A DNA stretch of 64,000 nt from an uncultured Monoglobus sp. (GTDB lineage Bacteria > Bacillota > Clostridia > Monoglobales > Monoglobaceae): NCBI GenBank assembly GCA_947585115.1, contig CANPWW010000001.1, forward strand, positions 1 through 64,000, read 5' to 3'. The notes under the pieces are model-generated. The model searched no databases. It was not told the DNA's origin and saw only the letters and a list, made by a program, of their open reading frames with translations. Shown here piece after piece: positions 35,281 to 45,003 of the stretch. The position numbers and the translations under genes are program-made. Position 1 is the first letter of the stretch. Every line of letters begins with the position of its first letter.

Positions 35281-37337
35281 CGAGAATAGAAAGGCTGGAG
35301 CTTATCGCCTTCGGCAGATTCAAAAACAAGACAATAGAGCTAAGCGGCGGGCTTAACTTCATCTGCGGCCTCAACGAGGCCGGGAAGTCCACGGTTCAGC
35401 TTTTTATAAAATCAATGCTGTACGGCGCGGGCGGCGGCCGAGGCAGGGGCGCGAAGCTCCGCGACCGCATGATCCCGTGGGGCGAGAGCCGCGCGTCGGG
35501 CAGGATGATAATCGAAAAGGACGGAGTGCCCGTTGAAATTTATCGTGAGTTCGGAGCAAAACCATCCGAGGATGTGACAAAGGTCACCGCGGCGGCAGAC
35601 GGCTCCGATTGGTTCGGCGCGCCTGTGAGCGGCACCGAGGTCGGCGAGCGGCTGCTCGGCCTGAGCGAGGACATGTTTTCAAGAACGGTGTTCATAGCGC
35701 AGGACAGCGCGGCGCTCAGCGGCGGCAGCGATGAGATCGAGGCTCGGCTGACAAACCTGCTGGCGGGCGGCTCCGAGACGGTGTCGGCCGCGGCGGCGGA
35801 GGCGAGGCTCAAAAAACGGATCGCGTCGCTCAAGGCAAAGGACAGACGTGCGGCGCCCGGCGAGATCGACAAATTGGAAGCGGAGCGGCGGAGCCTTGCA
35901 GAAAAGCTCCGCGATCAGGAAAAGACGCGGAGCGAGGCCGCGAGGATCCGTTCGGAGATAGCTGCACTCGAGGCGGAAGCCGACATGGCGGAAAAAGAAA
36001 AAACGCGGCTCCGCGCGCTGGAGCTTTCCGAGGCAGCAAAGGAAAAGGCCGAGCGGCTGAAACGGCTCGACGCCTGTCTCGCCGAGGAGATACAGCTCGG
36101 CAACAGCCGAAGATTTCAGCTGTTCAAACATAAAATTAAAGACGACACTTCGGACAAAATACATGATCTTTCCGACAGTATCGACGAGATCGAGTCGGGC
36201 GCGTACCGCTTGGGAGACGAGCGTGATTCCTACGCCCGTATGGCGGAAGAGTCGGCAAAGCGCGCAAAACTGTTTTTGATTATTGGCATTGTTTTGGCGG
36301 CGGTCGGGCTCTGCTGCGCGGTTTTGGGAATAATATTCAAGACCTATGATTTGCTTTCGGGAGCGGCGCTTATAATTATCTCGCCGATCGGATATCTGAT
36401 CACGCGCCGCAAATACGCGGGAATACTAAAGCTGCTCGGTGAGACCGATCGAAAGATCGGCGATACGCGTAGGCGCGTGTCGGAGCTTGAGAAGGAGCTT
36501 TCGAAAGCCTTGAATAGGCTTGAGTGCGATACTGTGCGCGACTTTGATAAAAAATACGCCGACTACCGCGCGGCCGAGGCGAAGATCGAAACGGTCCGCG
36601 GCATATACGATAATATTCTGGGCGGCGGAGATTACGCGCAGATCAAGGCCGAGGCCGATGAAGCCCGCAAATATATAATAGAAGAAACTCCGCCCCCAAA
36701 TATGGATCCGAGACGGGCGGCGATCGAGGCGGAGCGGCGGCGCGACACGGCGGTCAAAAAGATCACCGAGCTCAGAATTGCCGAGGGGCGTTTGCCCGAA
36801 ACCGTTCCGATCAGCGATATAGAAAACAACATAAATTCGATAGACGAAAAGCTCGAAGAAAAACGCGATGAGCTTGAGGCTCTCGGCATGGCGCTCGAGG
36901 GAGTGAGAGACGCCGAGCGGCATATTCGTTCCGACTACGCGCCGCTGCTCAACGAGCGGGCGGGCGAGATACTGGCGGCGATGACCGACGGGCGCCGCGG
37001 AGATATCATGGTCGCGGCGGATTTTTCCGTAAAGCTCAGAGACGATAGCGCGCCCGACGCGAAACGGGCGGAGCTGTTCAGCGCGGGAACATACACCCAG
37101 GTTTATCTGGCGGTCAGACTGGCGGTCGCGGAGCTTGTTCAAAACGCGGAGGACACGATCGTGTTTCTTGACGACATTCTGACGGGGTTCGATGACGAAC
37201 GCGCCTACAATGCGGCGCTTATGCTGAAAAAGCGCTGCACGGACAAAAGGCAGGCCGTGCTGTTCAGCTGCCATGGCAGAGAAAGACAAAACGCCGAAAA
37301 AATCGGCGGCATAAATATAATTGAAATAGACGATTAA
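35277..37337 (+). CDS. YhaN-like/SbcC-type AAA ATPase with central coiled coil and TM segments
   Basis: FICGLNEAGKSTVQLFIKSMLYG Walker A; LFSAGTYTQVYLAVRLAVAEL, TIVFLDDILTGFDDERA; overlaps the YhaO-like gene. Confidence 0.9.
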   Translation: MTRIERLELIAFGRFKNKTIELSGGLNFICGLNEAGKSTVQLFIKSMLYGAGGGRGRGAKLRDRMIPWGESRASGRMIIEKDGVPVEIYREFGAKPSEDVTKVTAAADGSDWFGAPVSGTEVGERLLGLSEDMFSRTVFIAQDSAALSGGSDEIEARLTNLLAGGSETVSAAAAEARLKKRIASLKAKDRRAAPGEIDKLEAERRSLAEKLRDQEKTRSEAARIRSEIAALEAEADMAEKEKTRLRALELSEAAKEKAERLKRLDACLAEEIQLGNSRRFQLFKHKIKDDTSDKIHDLSDSIDEIESGAYRLGDERDSYARMAEESAKRAKLFLIIGIVLAAVGLCCAVLGIIFKTYDLLSGAALIIISPIGYLITRRKYAGILKLLGETDRKIGDTRRRVSELEKELSKALNRLECDTVRDFDKKYADYRAAEAKIETVRGIYDNILGGGDYAQIKAEADEARKYIIEETPPPNMDPRRAAIEAERRRDTAVKKITELRIAEGRLPETVPISDIENNINSIDEKLEEKRDELEALGMALEGVRDAERHIRSDYAPLLNERAGEILAAMTDGRRGDIMVAADFSVKLRDDSAPDAKRAELFSAGTYTQVYLAVRLAVAELVQNAEDTIVFLDDILTGFDDERAYNAALMLKKRCTDKRQAVLFSCHGRERQNAEKIGGINIIEIDD

Positions 37338-37354
37338 AAAACGGAGGTAGAAAG

Positions 37355-37708
37355 ATGAGCGGAAAATTTGACAGTTCAAAAGGCAGCGTAAGGATTGCCA
37401 ACAGTGTTATCGCCAAGATCGCCGGATACGCGGCCACGAGCTGCTACGGCGTTGTCGGAATGGCGGTAAGGAGCAGCAAGGACGGCATTGCCCGTATGCT
37501 CAAGCGCGAGCAGATGGACAAAGGCGTCAAGGTCAAGGTGGCGGGCAGCGGCATCGACATCGCCCTTTACATTATCGCGGAGTACGGCACGAACATAGGC
37601 ACCATAGGCGAGCTTATCAAAAACAACGTTAAGTACAACGTGGAGCAGATGACGGGCATAAACGTGAACGCGGTCAACGTAAACGTCGAGGGAATTCGCG
37701 TGAACTAG
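37355..37708 (+). CDS. Asp23/Gls24 family protein
   Basis: GSVRIANSVIAKIAGYAATSCYGVVGMAVRS...GINVNAVNVNVEGIRV. Confidence 0.92.
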   Translation: MSGKFDSSKGSVRIANSVIAKIAGYAATSCYGVVGMAVRSSKDGIARMLKREQMDKGVKVKVAGSGIDIALYIIAEYGTNIGTIGELIKNNVKYNVEQMTGINVNAVNVNVEGIRVN

Positions 37709-37736
37709 CAGCGCGGCGCGCAATGAGGAGAAAATT

Positions 37737-39401
37737 ATGGATAATAACAGCGTATACAAAACAATCAGTAACGACGACCTGAGGCTTATGATCCTGTCCG
37801 CCTCGCACAGCATACTCAATCGCGCGGGCGAGGTGAACGACATGAACGTTTTTCCTGTGCCGGACGGAGACACGGGCACAAACATGAGCCTCACGTTCAG
37901 CGCGGCGGCCGAGAGCGTGATAGGACTTGACGACGGCGCGGGCGCGGGCGAAATGCTCGACACATTGGCAAAGGCGGCTCTGCGCAACGCGAGAGGAAAT
38001 TCGGGCGTTATTCTGTCTCAGATACTGCGCGGAATCAAGCAGGGTCTGGGCGGTTCCGATGAGCTTGACGTGGCGGCGGTAAAGCGTATGGCTTGCTCCG
38101 CCAGAGACACCGCTTACCGCGCGGTCATGAAGCCTACCGAGGGAACGATCCTGACGGTTATCCGCGAGATCGCCGAGTTTGCCGAGCAGAGGTTCCCCGA
38201 GTTTGAGGATGTGCGGGAATTTCTCAAAGCGCTGCTCGGCGCGGGCGAGGAAAGCTTAAAGCGCACCCCCGAGATACTGCCCGTGCTCAAACAGGCGGGT
38301 GTGGTCGACGCGGGCGGCTGCGGAGTCACGGTCCTGCTCGGCGGCGCGGTGACTGCGCTTGAGACCGGAGCGGCGGTGCCTCTTGAGGACGAGGTAAAGG
38401 AAGGCGCCTCAAAAGCGGCCGATAAAGAGGATATCGACACGGCGAATATAAAATACAGCTATTGCACAGAGTTTTTGATAAACAAGAGCGCCTCAAGGAG
38501 CGTGACGCAGTTCAAGGCGTCGATAAAGCCCAAGGGCGACTGTATGCTTGTGATCGACGACGAGGAGATCGTGAAGGTGCATATCCACACGAACCACCCC
38601 GGCTTTGTGATCGAGCAGGCGCTGAAACTGGGCGAGCTGACGAATCTTAAAATTGACAACATGAAGTATCAGCACAACGAGATCATCGGAAACACGATCA
38701 AGCCCGAAAGCGGCGCGGACGAGGAGGAAGAAGCCGAGCCGCCCAAGAAGTACGGCTTTGCGGCGGTTTGCAGCGGCAGCGGAATGGACGAGCTGTTCCG
38801 CAGCTTAAACTGCGACGTGATAGTCAAGGGCGGCCAGACCATGAACCCCAGCACCCAAGAGCTGCTTGACGCCGCCGAGACCGTGAACGCGGAGAATATA
38901 TTTATCCTGCCGAACAACAAAAACATAATCATGGCGGCGGAGCAGGTGAACGGACTCACGGAAAAAAACGTGATAGTCATACCCACGCGCAGCATGCCCC
39001 AGGGCATAACGGCTCTCGCGTCGTTTGACGAGGACGCATCCCCCGAGGACAACGAGGTCATAATGACCGAGACATCCGAGACCGTGAAGTGCGGCCAGAT
39101 TACATACGCCGCCCGGGATTCCGAGGCGGACGGCTTTGACATAACCGAGGGCGACATTATGGGAGTTATAGAGGGCAAGGTCAAAGTCTGCGGCCAAGAC
39201 GTTGAGAAGGTTTTCTTCGACACGGCCAAAGAACTGGTTGACGACGAGTGCGGCGTTATCTCGGTCTACTACGGCATTGACGCCGACAAGGACGAGGCCA
39301 AGCGTTTGACGGCCGCTCTTGAAAAAGAGTACCCCGACCTCGACGTGAGCCTGAACTACGGCGGCCAGAGCGTGTATTTCTATATAATATCCGCCGAGTA
39401 A
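37737..39401 (+). CDS. DAK2 domain (YloV/FakA-like fatty acid kinase) protein
   Basis: NVFPVPDGDTGTNMSLTFSAAAESV; ARGNSGVILSQILRGIKQGL; YCTEFLINKS...GDCMLVIDDEEIVKVHIHTNHPG. Confidence 0.93.
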   Translation: MDNNSVYKTISNDDLRLMILSASHSILNRAGEVNDMNVFPVPDGDTGTNMSLTFSAAAESVIGLDDGAGAGEMLDTLAKAALRNARGNSGVILSQILRGIKQGLGGSDELDVAAVKRMACSARDTAYRAVMKPTEGTILTVIREIAEFAEQRFPEFEDVREFLKALLGAGEESLKRTPEILPVLKQAGVVDAGGCGVTVLLGGAVTALETGAAVPLEDEVKEGASKAADKEDIDTANIKYSYCTEFLINKSASRSVTQFKASIKPKGDCMLVIDDEEIVKVHIHTNHPGFVIEQALKLGELTNLKIDNMKYQHNEIIGNTIKPESGADEEEEAEPPKKYGFAAVCSGSGMDELFRSLNCDVIVKGGQTMNPSTQELLDAAETVNAENIFILPNNKNIIMAAEQVNGLTEKNVIVIPTRSMPQGITALASFDEDASPEDNEVIMTETSETVKCGQITYAARDSEADGFDITEGDIMGVIEGKVKVCGQDVEKVFFDTAKELVDDECGVISVYYGIDADKDEAKRLTAALEKEYPDLDVSLNYGGQSVYFYIISAE

Positions 39402-39432
39402 TTCCGAAAAACGCATAGGTGGGCAAAGCAAT

Positions 39433-41490
39433 ATGAAACTGAGCGACAATATACAGTATTTAAAAGGAATAGGTGAAAAAAGAGCCGGGTTGTTTCACAA
39501 ACTCGGCATTTTCACGGTGGGGGACCTGCTCTATCATCTGCCACGCGGTTTTGAGGACAGGACAAGCACCAGAAATATCTGCGATCTGATCGACGGCGAG
39601 ACGGTTTGCGTCCGCGGCGTGCTGGCGTCGGGCGTGCGCAAATTCAGGGCGCGGCGCGGCGGCTGGGTCGTGCAGACCACGCTGTCGGACGGCACGGGCG
39701 TTATGCGCCTCACATGGTTCAACGCCTCGTATATCGACAAAAGTCTTTCCGATCCGGAGGCCGAGTATATGTTCTACGGCAAGGTCATCCACCGCACAAT
39801 GGCGGCCGAGATGGTGAATCCGGTTATAGAAAAGCTGGAGAGCGAGGAGTCAAAGAAAATGGGCGTTATCCTGCCCATATATCCGGCGACGGCGGGGCTC
39901 AACCAGCGCGGCATCAGAGAAGCGGTCGGCCGCGCCCTTGAGGGACTGAGCGAGAAGATCCCCGAAATACTGCCCGACAGCGTTAGAGCGCGCAACAACC
40001 TGATGGGAATAGACGAGGCTATAAGGCTGGTTCACGCTCCAGAGGATTATGACCGCTTTTATGAGGCGAGGCGCAGGCTGGTATTTGAGGAGTTTTTAAA
40101 GCTCCAGCTCGGTGTGTCGACCGTGAAGAGTATAAAAAAATCCCGCAGAGCGGTGGTTATTTCGGACGTCAAGTGCATAGCGGAGTTTGCGCGCAGCCTC
40201 AGCTTTGATCTGACAAACGCACAGAAAAAGGTGATAAACGAGATCGCCGCCGACCTGAAGAGCGGCGTGCCCATGAACCGTCTTGTGCAGGGCGATGTTG
40301 GCTCGGGAAAAACCGCAGTCGCTGCCGCCGCCATGTTCGCCGTGGCGCGGTCGGGCTGCCAGTCGGTAATGATGGCGCCCACCGAAATTTTGGCGGAGCA
40401 GCATTATAACAGTCTAAAAAACTTTTTCGAGCCTTGGGGAATAAAGGTCGCGTATCTCATCGGCGGCCAGTCGGCAAAGGAGCGCGCGGAGAATACCGCG
40501 CTTATAGAAAGCGGCGAGGCGGCGGTCGTTGTGGGCACCCACGCGGTCATCACCGACAAGGTGAATTTCAGCAATCTGGCGCTGTCGATAACCGACGAGC
40601 AGCACCGCTTCGGAGTGAGCCAGCGCAGCAAACTGAGCGCCAAGGGCCTAAACGTCCACACTCTGGTTATGACGGCGACGCCGATACCGAGGACGCTGTC
40701 GCTGGTGATATACGGCGATCTTGACATTTCGATCATAGACGAGCTGCCTCCGGGCAGAAAGCCGGTCAAAACTCTGGCGCTGACCGAGGCGCAGCGGCTG
40801 CGGCTCTACGATTTCGTGCTGCGTGAGCTGAACCGCGGCAGGCAGGCGTATTTTGTCTGCGCGCTGGTTGACGAGTCTGACGCGGTCGAGGCAAAGGCCG
40901 CCGCGGAATATGTGAAAAAGCTGAGCCAAGGCGTGCTGTTCGGCAGATCGGTCGGACTGCTGCACGGCAGAATGAAAACCTTTGAGAAGGACGATGTCAT
41001 GCGCCGTTTTGCCGCGGGCGAGATCGAGGCGCTTGTGGCCACCACGGTGGTCGAGGTCGGAGTTGACGTGCCCAACGCCACGATAATGGTTATCGAGAAC
41101 GCCGAGCGTTTCGGCCTGTCGCAGCTCCATCAGCTGCGCGGCAGAGTCGGCAGAGGCGCCGACCAGGCCTACTGCGTTATGTTCGGCAATACCAAGAGCG
41201 GCGTTGCGAAGGAGCGCATGCAGGTCATGTGCGAGACCAACGACGGATTCAAGATATCCGAGAAGGATCTTGAGATCAGGGGTCCGGGCGAGTTTTTCGG
41301 CACGCGGCAGCACGGCCTGCCCGAGATGAAGATCGGAAATTTTTTCACCGATATGGAAATTTTGAAGCAGACCCAGACCGAGGCGGAGATAATACTCAAG
41401 TCCGATCCGTTCCTGAAAGCCCCCGAGCACAGGCTGCTCTCAAAAAGCATAACCGACACATTCGCCAAAGCCGGCGATATATTAAATTAA
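39433..41490 (+). CDS. recG: ATP-dependent DNA helicase RecG
   Basis: QYLKGIGEKRAGLFHKLGIFTVGDLLYHLPRGFEDR; QGDVGSGKTAVAAAAMFAV; DEQHRFGVSQRSKLSAKG; QLRGRVGRGADQAYC. Confidence 0.97.
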   Translation: MKLSDNIQYLKGIGEKRAGLFHKLGIFTVGDLLYHLPRGFEDRTSTRNICDLIDGETVCVRGVLASGVRKFRARRGGWVVQTTLSDGTGVMRLTWFNASYIDKSLSDPEAEYMFYGKVIHRTMAAEMVNPVIEKLESEESKKMGVILPIYPATAGLNQRGIREAVGRALEGLSEKIPEILPDSVRARNNLMGIDEAIRLVHAPEDYDRFYEARRRLVFEEFLKLQLGVSTVKSIKKSRRAVVISDVKCIAEFARSLSFDLTNAQKKVINEIAADLKSGVPMNRLVQGDVGSGKTAVAAAAMFAVARSGCQSVMMAPTEILAEQHYNSLKNFFEPWGIKVAYLIGGQSAKERAENTALIESGEAAVVVGTHAVITDKVNFSNLALSITDEQHRFGVSQRSKLSAKGLNVHTLVMTATPIPRTLSLVIYGDLDISIIDELPPGRKPVKTLALTEAQRLRLYDFVLRELNRGRQAYFVCALVDESDAVEAKAAAEYVKKLSQGVLFGRSVGLLHGRMKTFEKDDVMRRFAAGEIEALVATTVVEVGVDVPNATIMVIENAERFGLSQLHQLRGRVGRGADQAYCVMFGNTKSGVAKERMQVMCETNDGFKISEKDLEIRGPGEFFGTRQHGLPEMKIGNFFTDMEILKQTQTEAEIILKSDPFLKAPEHRLLSKSITDTFAKAGDILN

Positions 41491-41509
41491 AAGATTTAGA
41501 GGAGGAAAG

Positions 41510-42163
41510 ATGAGCAAAGCTGAGACTATAAAGCGCTATGCGCTTTTGATTTTGGGACTGTTTCTGGCGGCTTTCGGAGTGGCGCTTACGCGTCACGGTG
41601 AACTGGGCGTGTCGCCGATCTCGTCGGTGGCGAACGTTCTGAGCTACAAATTCACGTTTTTCACGATGGGCACATGGCTGATAATATGGAACTGCGTCCT
41701 GATCGTCGGCCAGATAGTTATTTTAAGGCGGAATTTTAAACCGATCGAATTTTTGCAGGTGCCAATCTCGTTCCTGTTCGGATGGTTCACCGATTTCGGG
41801 CTGTGGTGCGCTTCGATTATTCCTAATGATTTTTATCCTGTTCGGCTGGCATTGGTCGTGTCGGGCGTCGTTGTGCTGGGGCTCGGCATCTCGCTGGCGT
41901 TTATCGCCGGGGTCGTCATGAACTCGGGCGAGGCGTTTGTCAAGGCGGTATCAAGTGTCACCGGGTTCGAGTTCGGCAACGTGAAGATCGGGTTTGACAT
42001 ATTCTGCGTGGTGAGCGCGGTCGTGCTGTCGCTGATATTTTTTAATTTCAGGATAGTCGGCGCCCGTGAGGGCACGGTCATATCCGCGCTGCTGACCGGT
42101 GTTATGGTGAAATTTTTCAACAAGCGGCTCAAAGACCCGCTCAGTAAAATGCTGACAAAATAA
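41510..42163 (+). CDS. YczE/YitT-like integral membrane protein
   Basis: LGLFLAAFGVALTRHGELGVSPISSVANVLSYKFTFFTMGTWLIIWNCVLIVGQIVILRRNFKPIEFLQVPISFLFGWFTDFG. Confidence 0.85.
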   Translation: MSKAETIKRYALLILGLFLAAFGVALTRHGELGVSPISSVANVLSYKFTFFTMGTWLIIWNCVLIVGQIVILRRNFKPIEFLQVPISFLFGWFTDFGLWCASIIPNDFYPVRLALVVSGVVVLGLGISLAFIAGVVMNSGEAFVKAVSSVTGFEFGNVKIGFDIFCVVSAVVLSLIFFNFRIVGAREGTVISALLTGVMVKFFNKRLKDPLSKMLTK

Positions 42164-42183
42164 ATAAATGAAAAAATTCGGTT

Positions 42184-43776
42184 TTAGTCCGAGTGATTTA
42201 TAACCAGCATATCGTTCTGGCGGATTATCGTGTCCCCGTTGGGGATCAGTATTTTTCCGTCGCGGTTTATCATGATTATCAGACGGTCGTCTGTGTTGGG
42301 CAGTTTGCGGATGGGCTTATCTATCCACTTGCTGCCCTCTCTTATTGTCTTTTCCGAAAGGCGTATGCCCGAGATCTCTCCGGGCGACTTGGCGCTCAGC
42401 ACCACATAGTCGCCTTTTTTGATCCTTGTTGAGCCGTTGGGCACTATCTTTTCGTCGCCCCGCTGTATCAGCACCAGAATGGTGTCGGGCGGATTAACGA
42501 TGTCCTGCACCCTGAGCCCTGTCCAAGGGTGCTCCTCGGTCATTTTGAATCTTATAAACTGCACAGGCACCTCGTCGGAATAGTCGTTAAATGTTTTCAT
42601 AACGTCCTCGTTTTCGTCGATCATGTTGAGCTTTTTGGCGAGCGGCGCCAGCAGGCCGCCCTGTATCAGTATCGAGAACAGAACCACGCAGAACACGATA
42701 TGGAAAACGTCGTATGTGCTGTTGCTGAGCATGACCATGACCGCGAACACGATCGAGGCCGCGCCTCTCAGGCCCGACCATGACACCATCAGCATCTGGC
42801 TGAGCTTGCTCTTAAAGGGCGTCAGCAGCAAAAACACAGCGGCGGGTCTGGCGATAAACGTCATAAACAGAGCGATCGCGATCGAGACCGGAAGCACCTG
42901 CGGTATCTGCGACGGGTGCGACACCAGTCCCAGCAGAAAAAATATGCTCATTTGCATAATGCTTGTGATCCCGTCAAAGAACGGCACCAGACTGCGCTTG
43001 TTTTTGATGCCCGCGTTTCCCAGAACTATGCCCACGATATAGGCGGACAAAAATCCGTTGCCGTGGACGATCTCGGGCAGCGCGAACGAGAGTATAACTA
43101 TCGCGAACATAAACACGTTGTCAAAGCCCGGAGCGCTGAACCGGGCGCGCTTGAGCACCCACGCCGAGGCTATGGCAATAATGATGCCCGCCATGCCGCC
43201 GTAGAACAGCTGGGCGAATATCGTGTATAAAACCGCGCCCGCGCCGCCGACTCCGGCTTTGACCGAGAGCAGTATCGCCGTCAGCATATAGGCGAACGGG
43301 TCGTTGCTGCCGCTCTCTATCTCAAGCATAGAGGCCGTATTGTATTTCAGGTTCAGCCGCTTTGAGCGCAGCACCGAGAACACCGATGCCGCGTCGGTCG
43401 AGCTTATCACCGCGCCTATCAGCAGCGCGTCTATAAGCGGCATGTGAAGGGCGAGCATACAGAACAGCCCCACCAGTCCGCAGGTCATAATAACGCCGAC
43501 TGACGACAGCAGTATCGACTGCGCGGCTATGGGCTTTGCCGCCTCTGTATTGGTTCCGAAACCGCCGTAAAACATGATAAAAGCCAGGGCGGTGCTGCAG
43601 ATCTCCTCGGCAAATTCATAGTTGTCGAAATGAATTTTTATCAGACCGTCGCCGCTGAACAGCATTCCCAGCAGTATAAAAGCCAAAAGGGCGGGAACGC
43701 CCAGCTTGCCCGACAGCCTGTGAAGAAAGATACTGGCAAACATAACGATTGCCGCGAGCAAAAGATATGTGTACAT
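42184..43776 (-). CDS. Potassium/proton antiporter (CPA1 family, TrkA-C domains)
   Basis: TM-rich N-terminus, VISSTDAASVFSVLRSKRLNLKYNTASMLEIESGSNDPFAYML; C-terminal TrkA-C-like (GDYVVLSAKSPGEISGI). Confidence 0.9.
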   Translation of the reverse strand: MYTYLLLAAIVMFASIFLHRLSGKLGVPALLAFILLGMLFSGDGLIKIHFDNYEFAEEICSTALAFIMFYGGFGTNTEAAKPIAAQSILLSSVGVIMTCGLVGLFCMLALHMPLIDALLIGAVISSTDAASVFSVLRSKRLNLKYNTASMLEIESGSNDPFAYMLTAILLSVKAGVGGAGAVLYTIFAQLFYGGMAGIIIAIASAWVLKRARFSAPGFDNVFMFAIVILSFALPEIVHGNGFLSAYIVGIVLGNAGIKNKRSLVPFFDGITSIMQMSIFFLLGLVSHPSQIPQVLPVSIAIALFMTFIARPAAVFLLLTPFKSKLSQMLMVSWSGLRGAASIVFAVMVMLSNSTYDVFHIVFCVVLFSILIQGGLLAPLAKKLNMIDENEDVMKTFNDYSDEVPVQFIRFKMTEEHPWTGLRVQDIVNPPDTILVLIQRGDEKIVPNGSTRIKKGDYVVLSAKSPGEISGIRLSEKTIREGSKWIDKPIRKLPNTDDRLIIMINRDGKILIPNGDTIIRQNDMLVINHSD

Positions 43777-43887
43777 TATATACTCCGTTTCTGTTTATTC
43801 TTAATTATCTTAATTATATATATAATACCATATTTTTGCTTTTGGGTCAATCACTGATTTAGTCGAATTGAGATTAAAATAATTAAT

Positions 43888-44238
43888 TTACATAACATAA
43901 TCCAGAGTGCACGGCAAAATCATTTCCCGAACCATCATAAGCATTCGCGTGCTGCACTCCGAAAGCGTCGCGTATCTGCGGTGGATCTCTCCGCGGTCCA
44001 CTATCCTGTTGTCCGCGTCGCGCATCACGGCTTTTATACCGTACGGCGAGTAGTCGTCGTCGCTCACGGTGAGCGTGTATTCTACCGTCATTTTTTTGTT
44101 GTTGGGAGTTGTGAATTCATATATGTATCTGAGAAAGCCTTCCGCTATACAGTTTTTTGCCTTGCAGTTTTGCGGAAGGTTGATCTCGCGCGATATAACG
44201 TCGAATAACTCCCTACTGTCATAAAACATTTTAACCAT
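43888..44238 (-). CDS. Conserved hypothetical protein (DUF6514-like)
   Basis: MVKMFYDSRELFDVISREINLPQNCKAKNCIAEGFLRYIYEFTTPNNKKMTVEYTLTVSDDDYSPYGIKAVM. Confidence 0.55.
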   Translation of the reverse strand: MVKMFYDSRELFDVISREINLPQNCKAKNCIAEGFLRYIYEFTTPNNKKMTVEYTLTVSDDDYSPYGIKAVMRDADNRIVDRGEIHRRYATLSECSTRMLMMVREMILPCTLDYVM

Positions 44239-44873
44239 CTCCCTGTTGTATAGTTAAATATTGATTTTATTTTTAACAAAAATAAATATACAGCAAATAC
44301 ATACTAAACATATATGGGTTTACGCATAACTAAAATATAATACCGTATAAAAATTTTGTCAAATTTTGTTTTGTAACATAACGTAAAGCCCAGAAAACGG
44401 CGCCAATTCGGCACTTTTTACTTTTGCGCGTAACGCGGATGTAAAATAAAATCCGCGTTAATGTCGAAAAATATTATATATTAGTAATTTTTGGAAAAAT
44501 ATTTGCGATTATAAATATATCCCAAAAAACGGTTATACCTCTGTAACAGTATTTTAATGATTTTGGTTTCAGAAAACAGGATATTATTGTTATAGATTAC
44601 AACATTTTTGACAAGGGCTTTTTATATTGCGCGGGAGCGGCCTAAAGGCGCAATGCCGTGAGGCGCGAAATAGGCATATTTTTATCTTTTTATGTGTAAT
44701 ATAAATAAAAATCCGCGACTTTAACATGAGCGGCATAGGTAATTTTTGTGCAAATTGACTAATTTAACCTGAAAATGAAAAAAATAATATTAAATTTGTG
44801 ATTCGATTTTTTAATGCTTTTTATGCAAAGTAAATATAATTTTTTGAAAAACACAAAAATATTCAAATAACGC

Positions 44874-44902
44874 TTGCGAACATCAGAAAAGCGTGCTATA
44901 AT
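44874..44902 (+). promoter_or_regulatory. Promoter of the first SLH gene
   Basis: TTGCGA-17 bp-TATAAT, about 100 bp upstream of the start codon. Confidence 0.7.
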
Positions 44903-45003
44903 ACCTAAAGTCTAATAGGTTTTGTGTGTTGTCAAACCGAACAAAAACAAATTTGCAAAAAAATAATTAAACATAAATTTTAAGCAACATGGAGGAATGC
45001 ATA

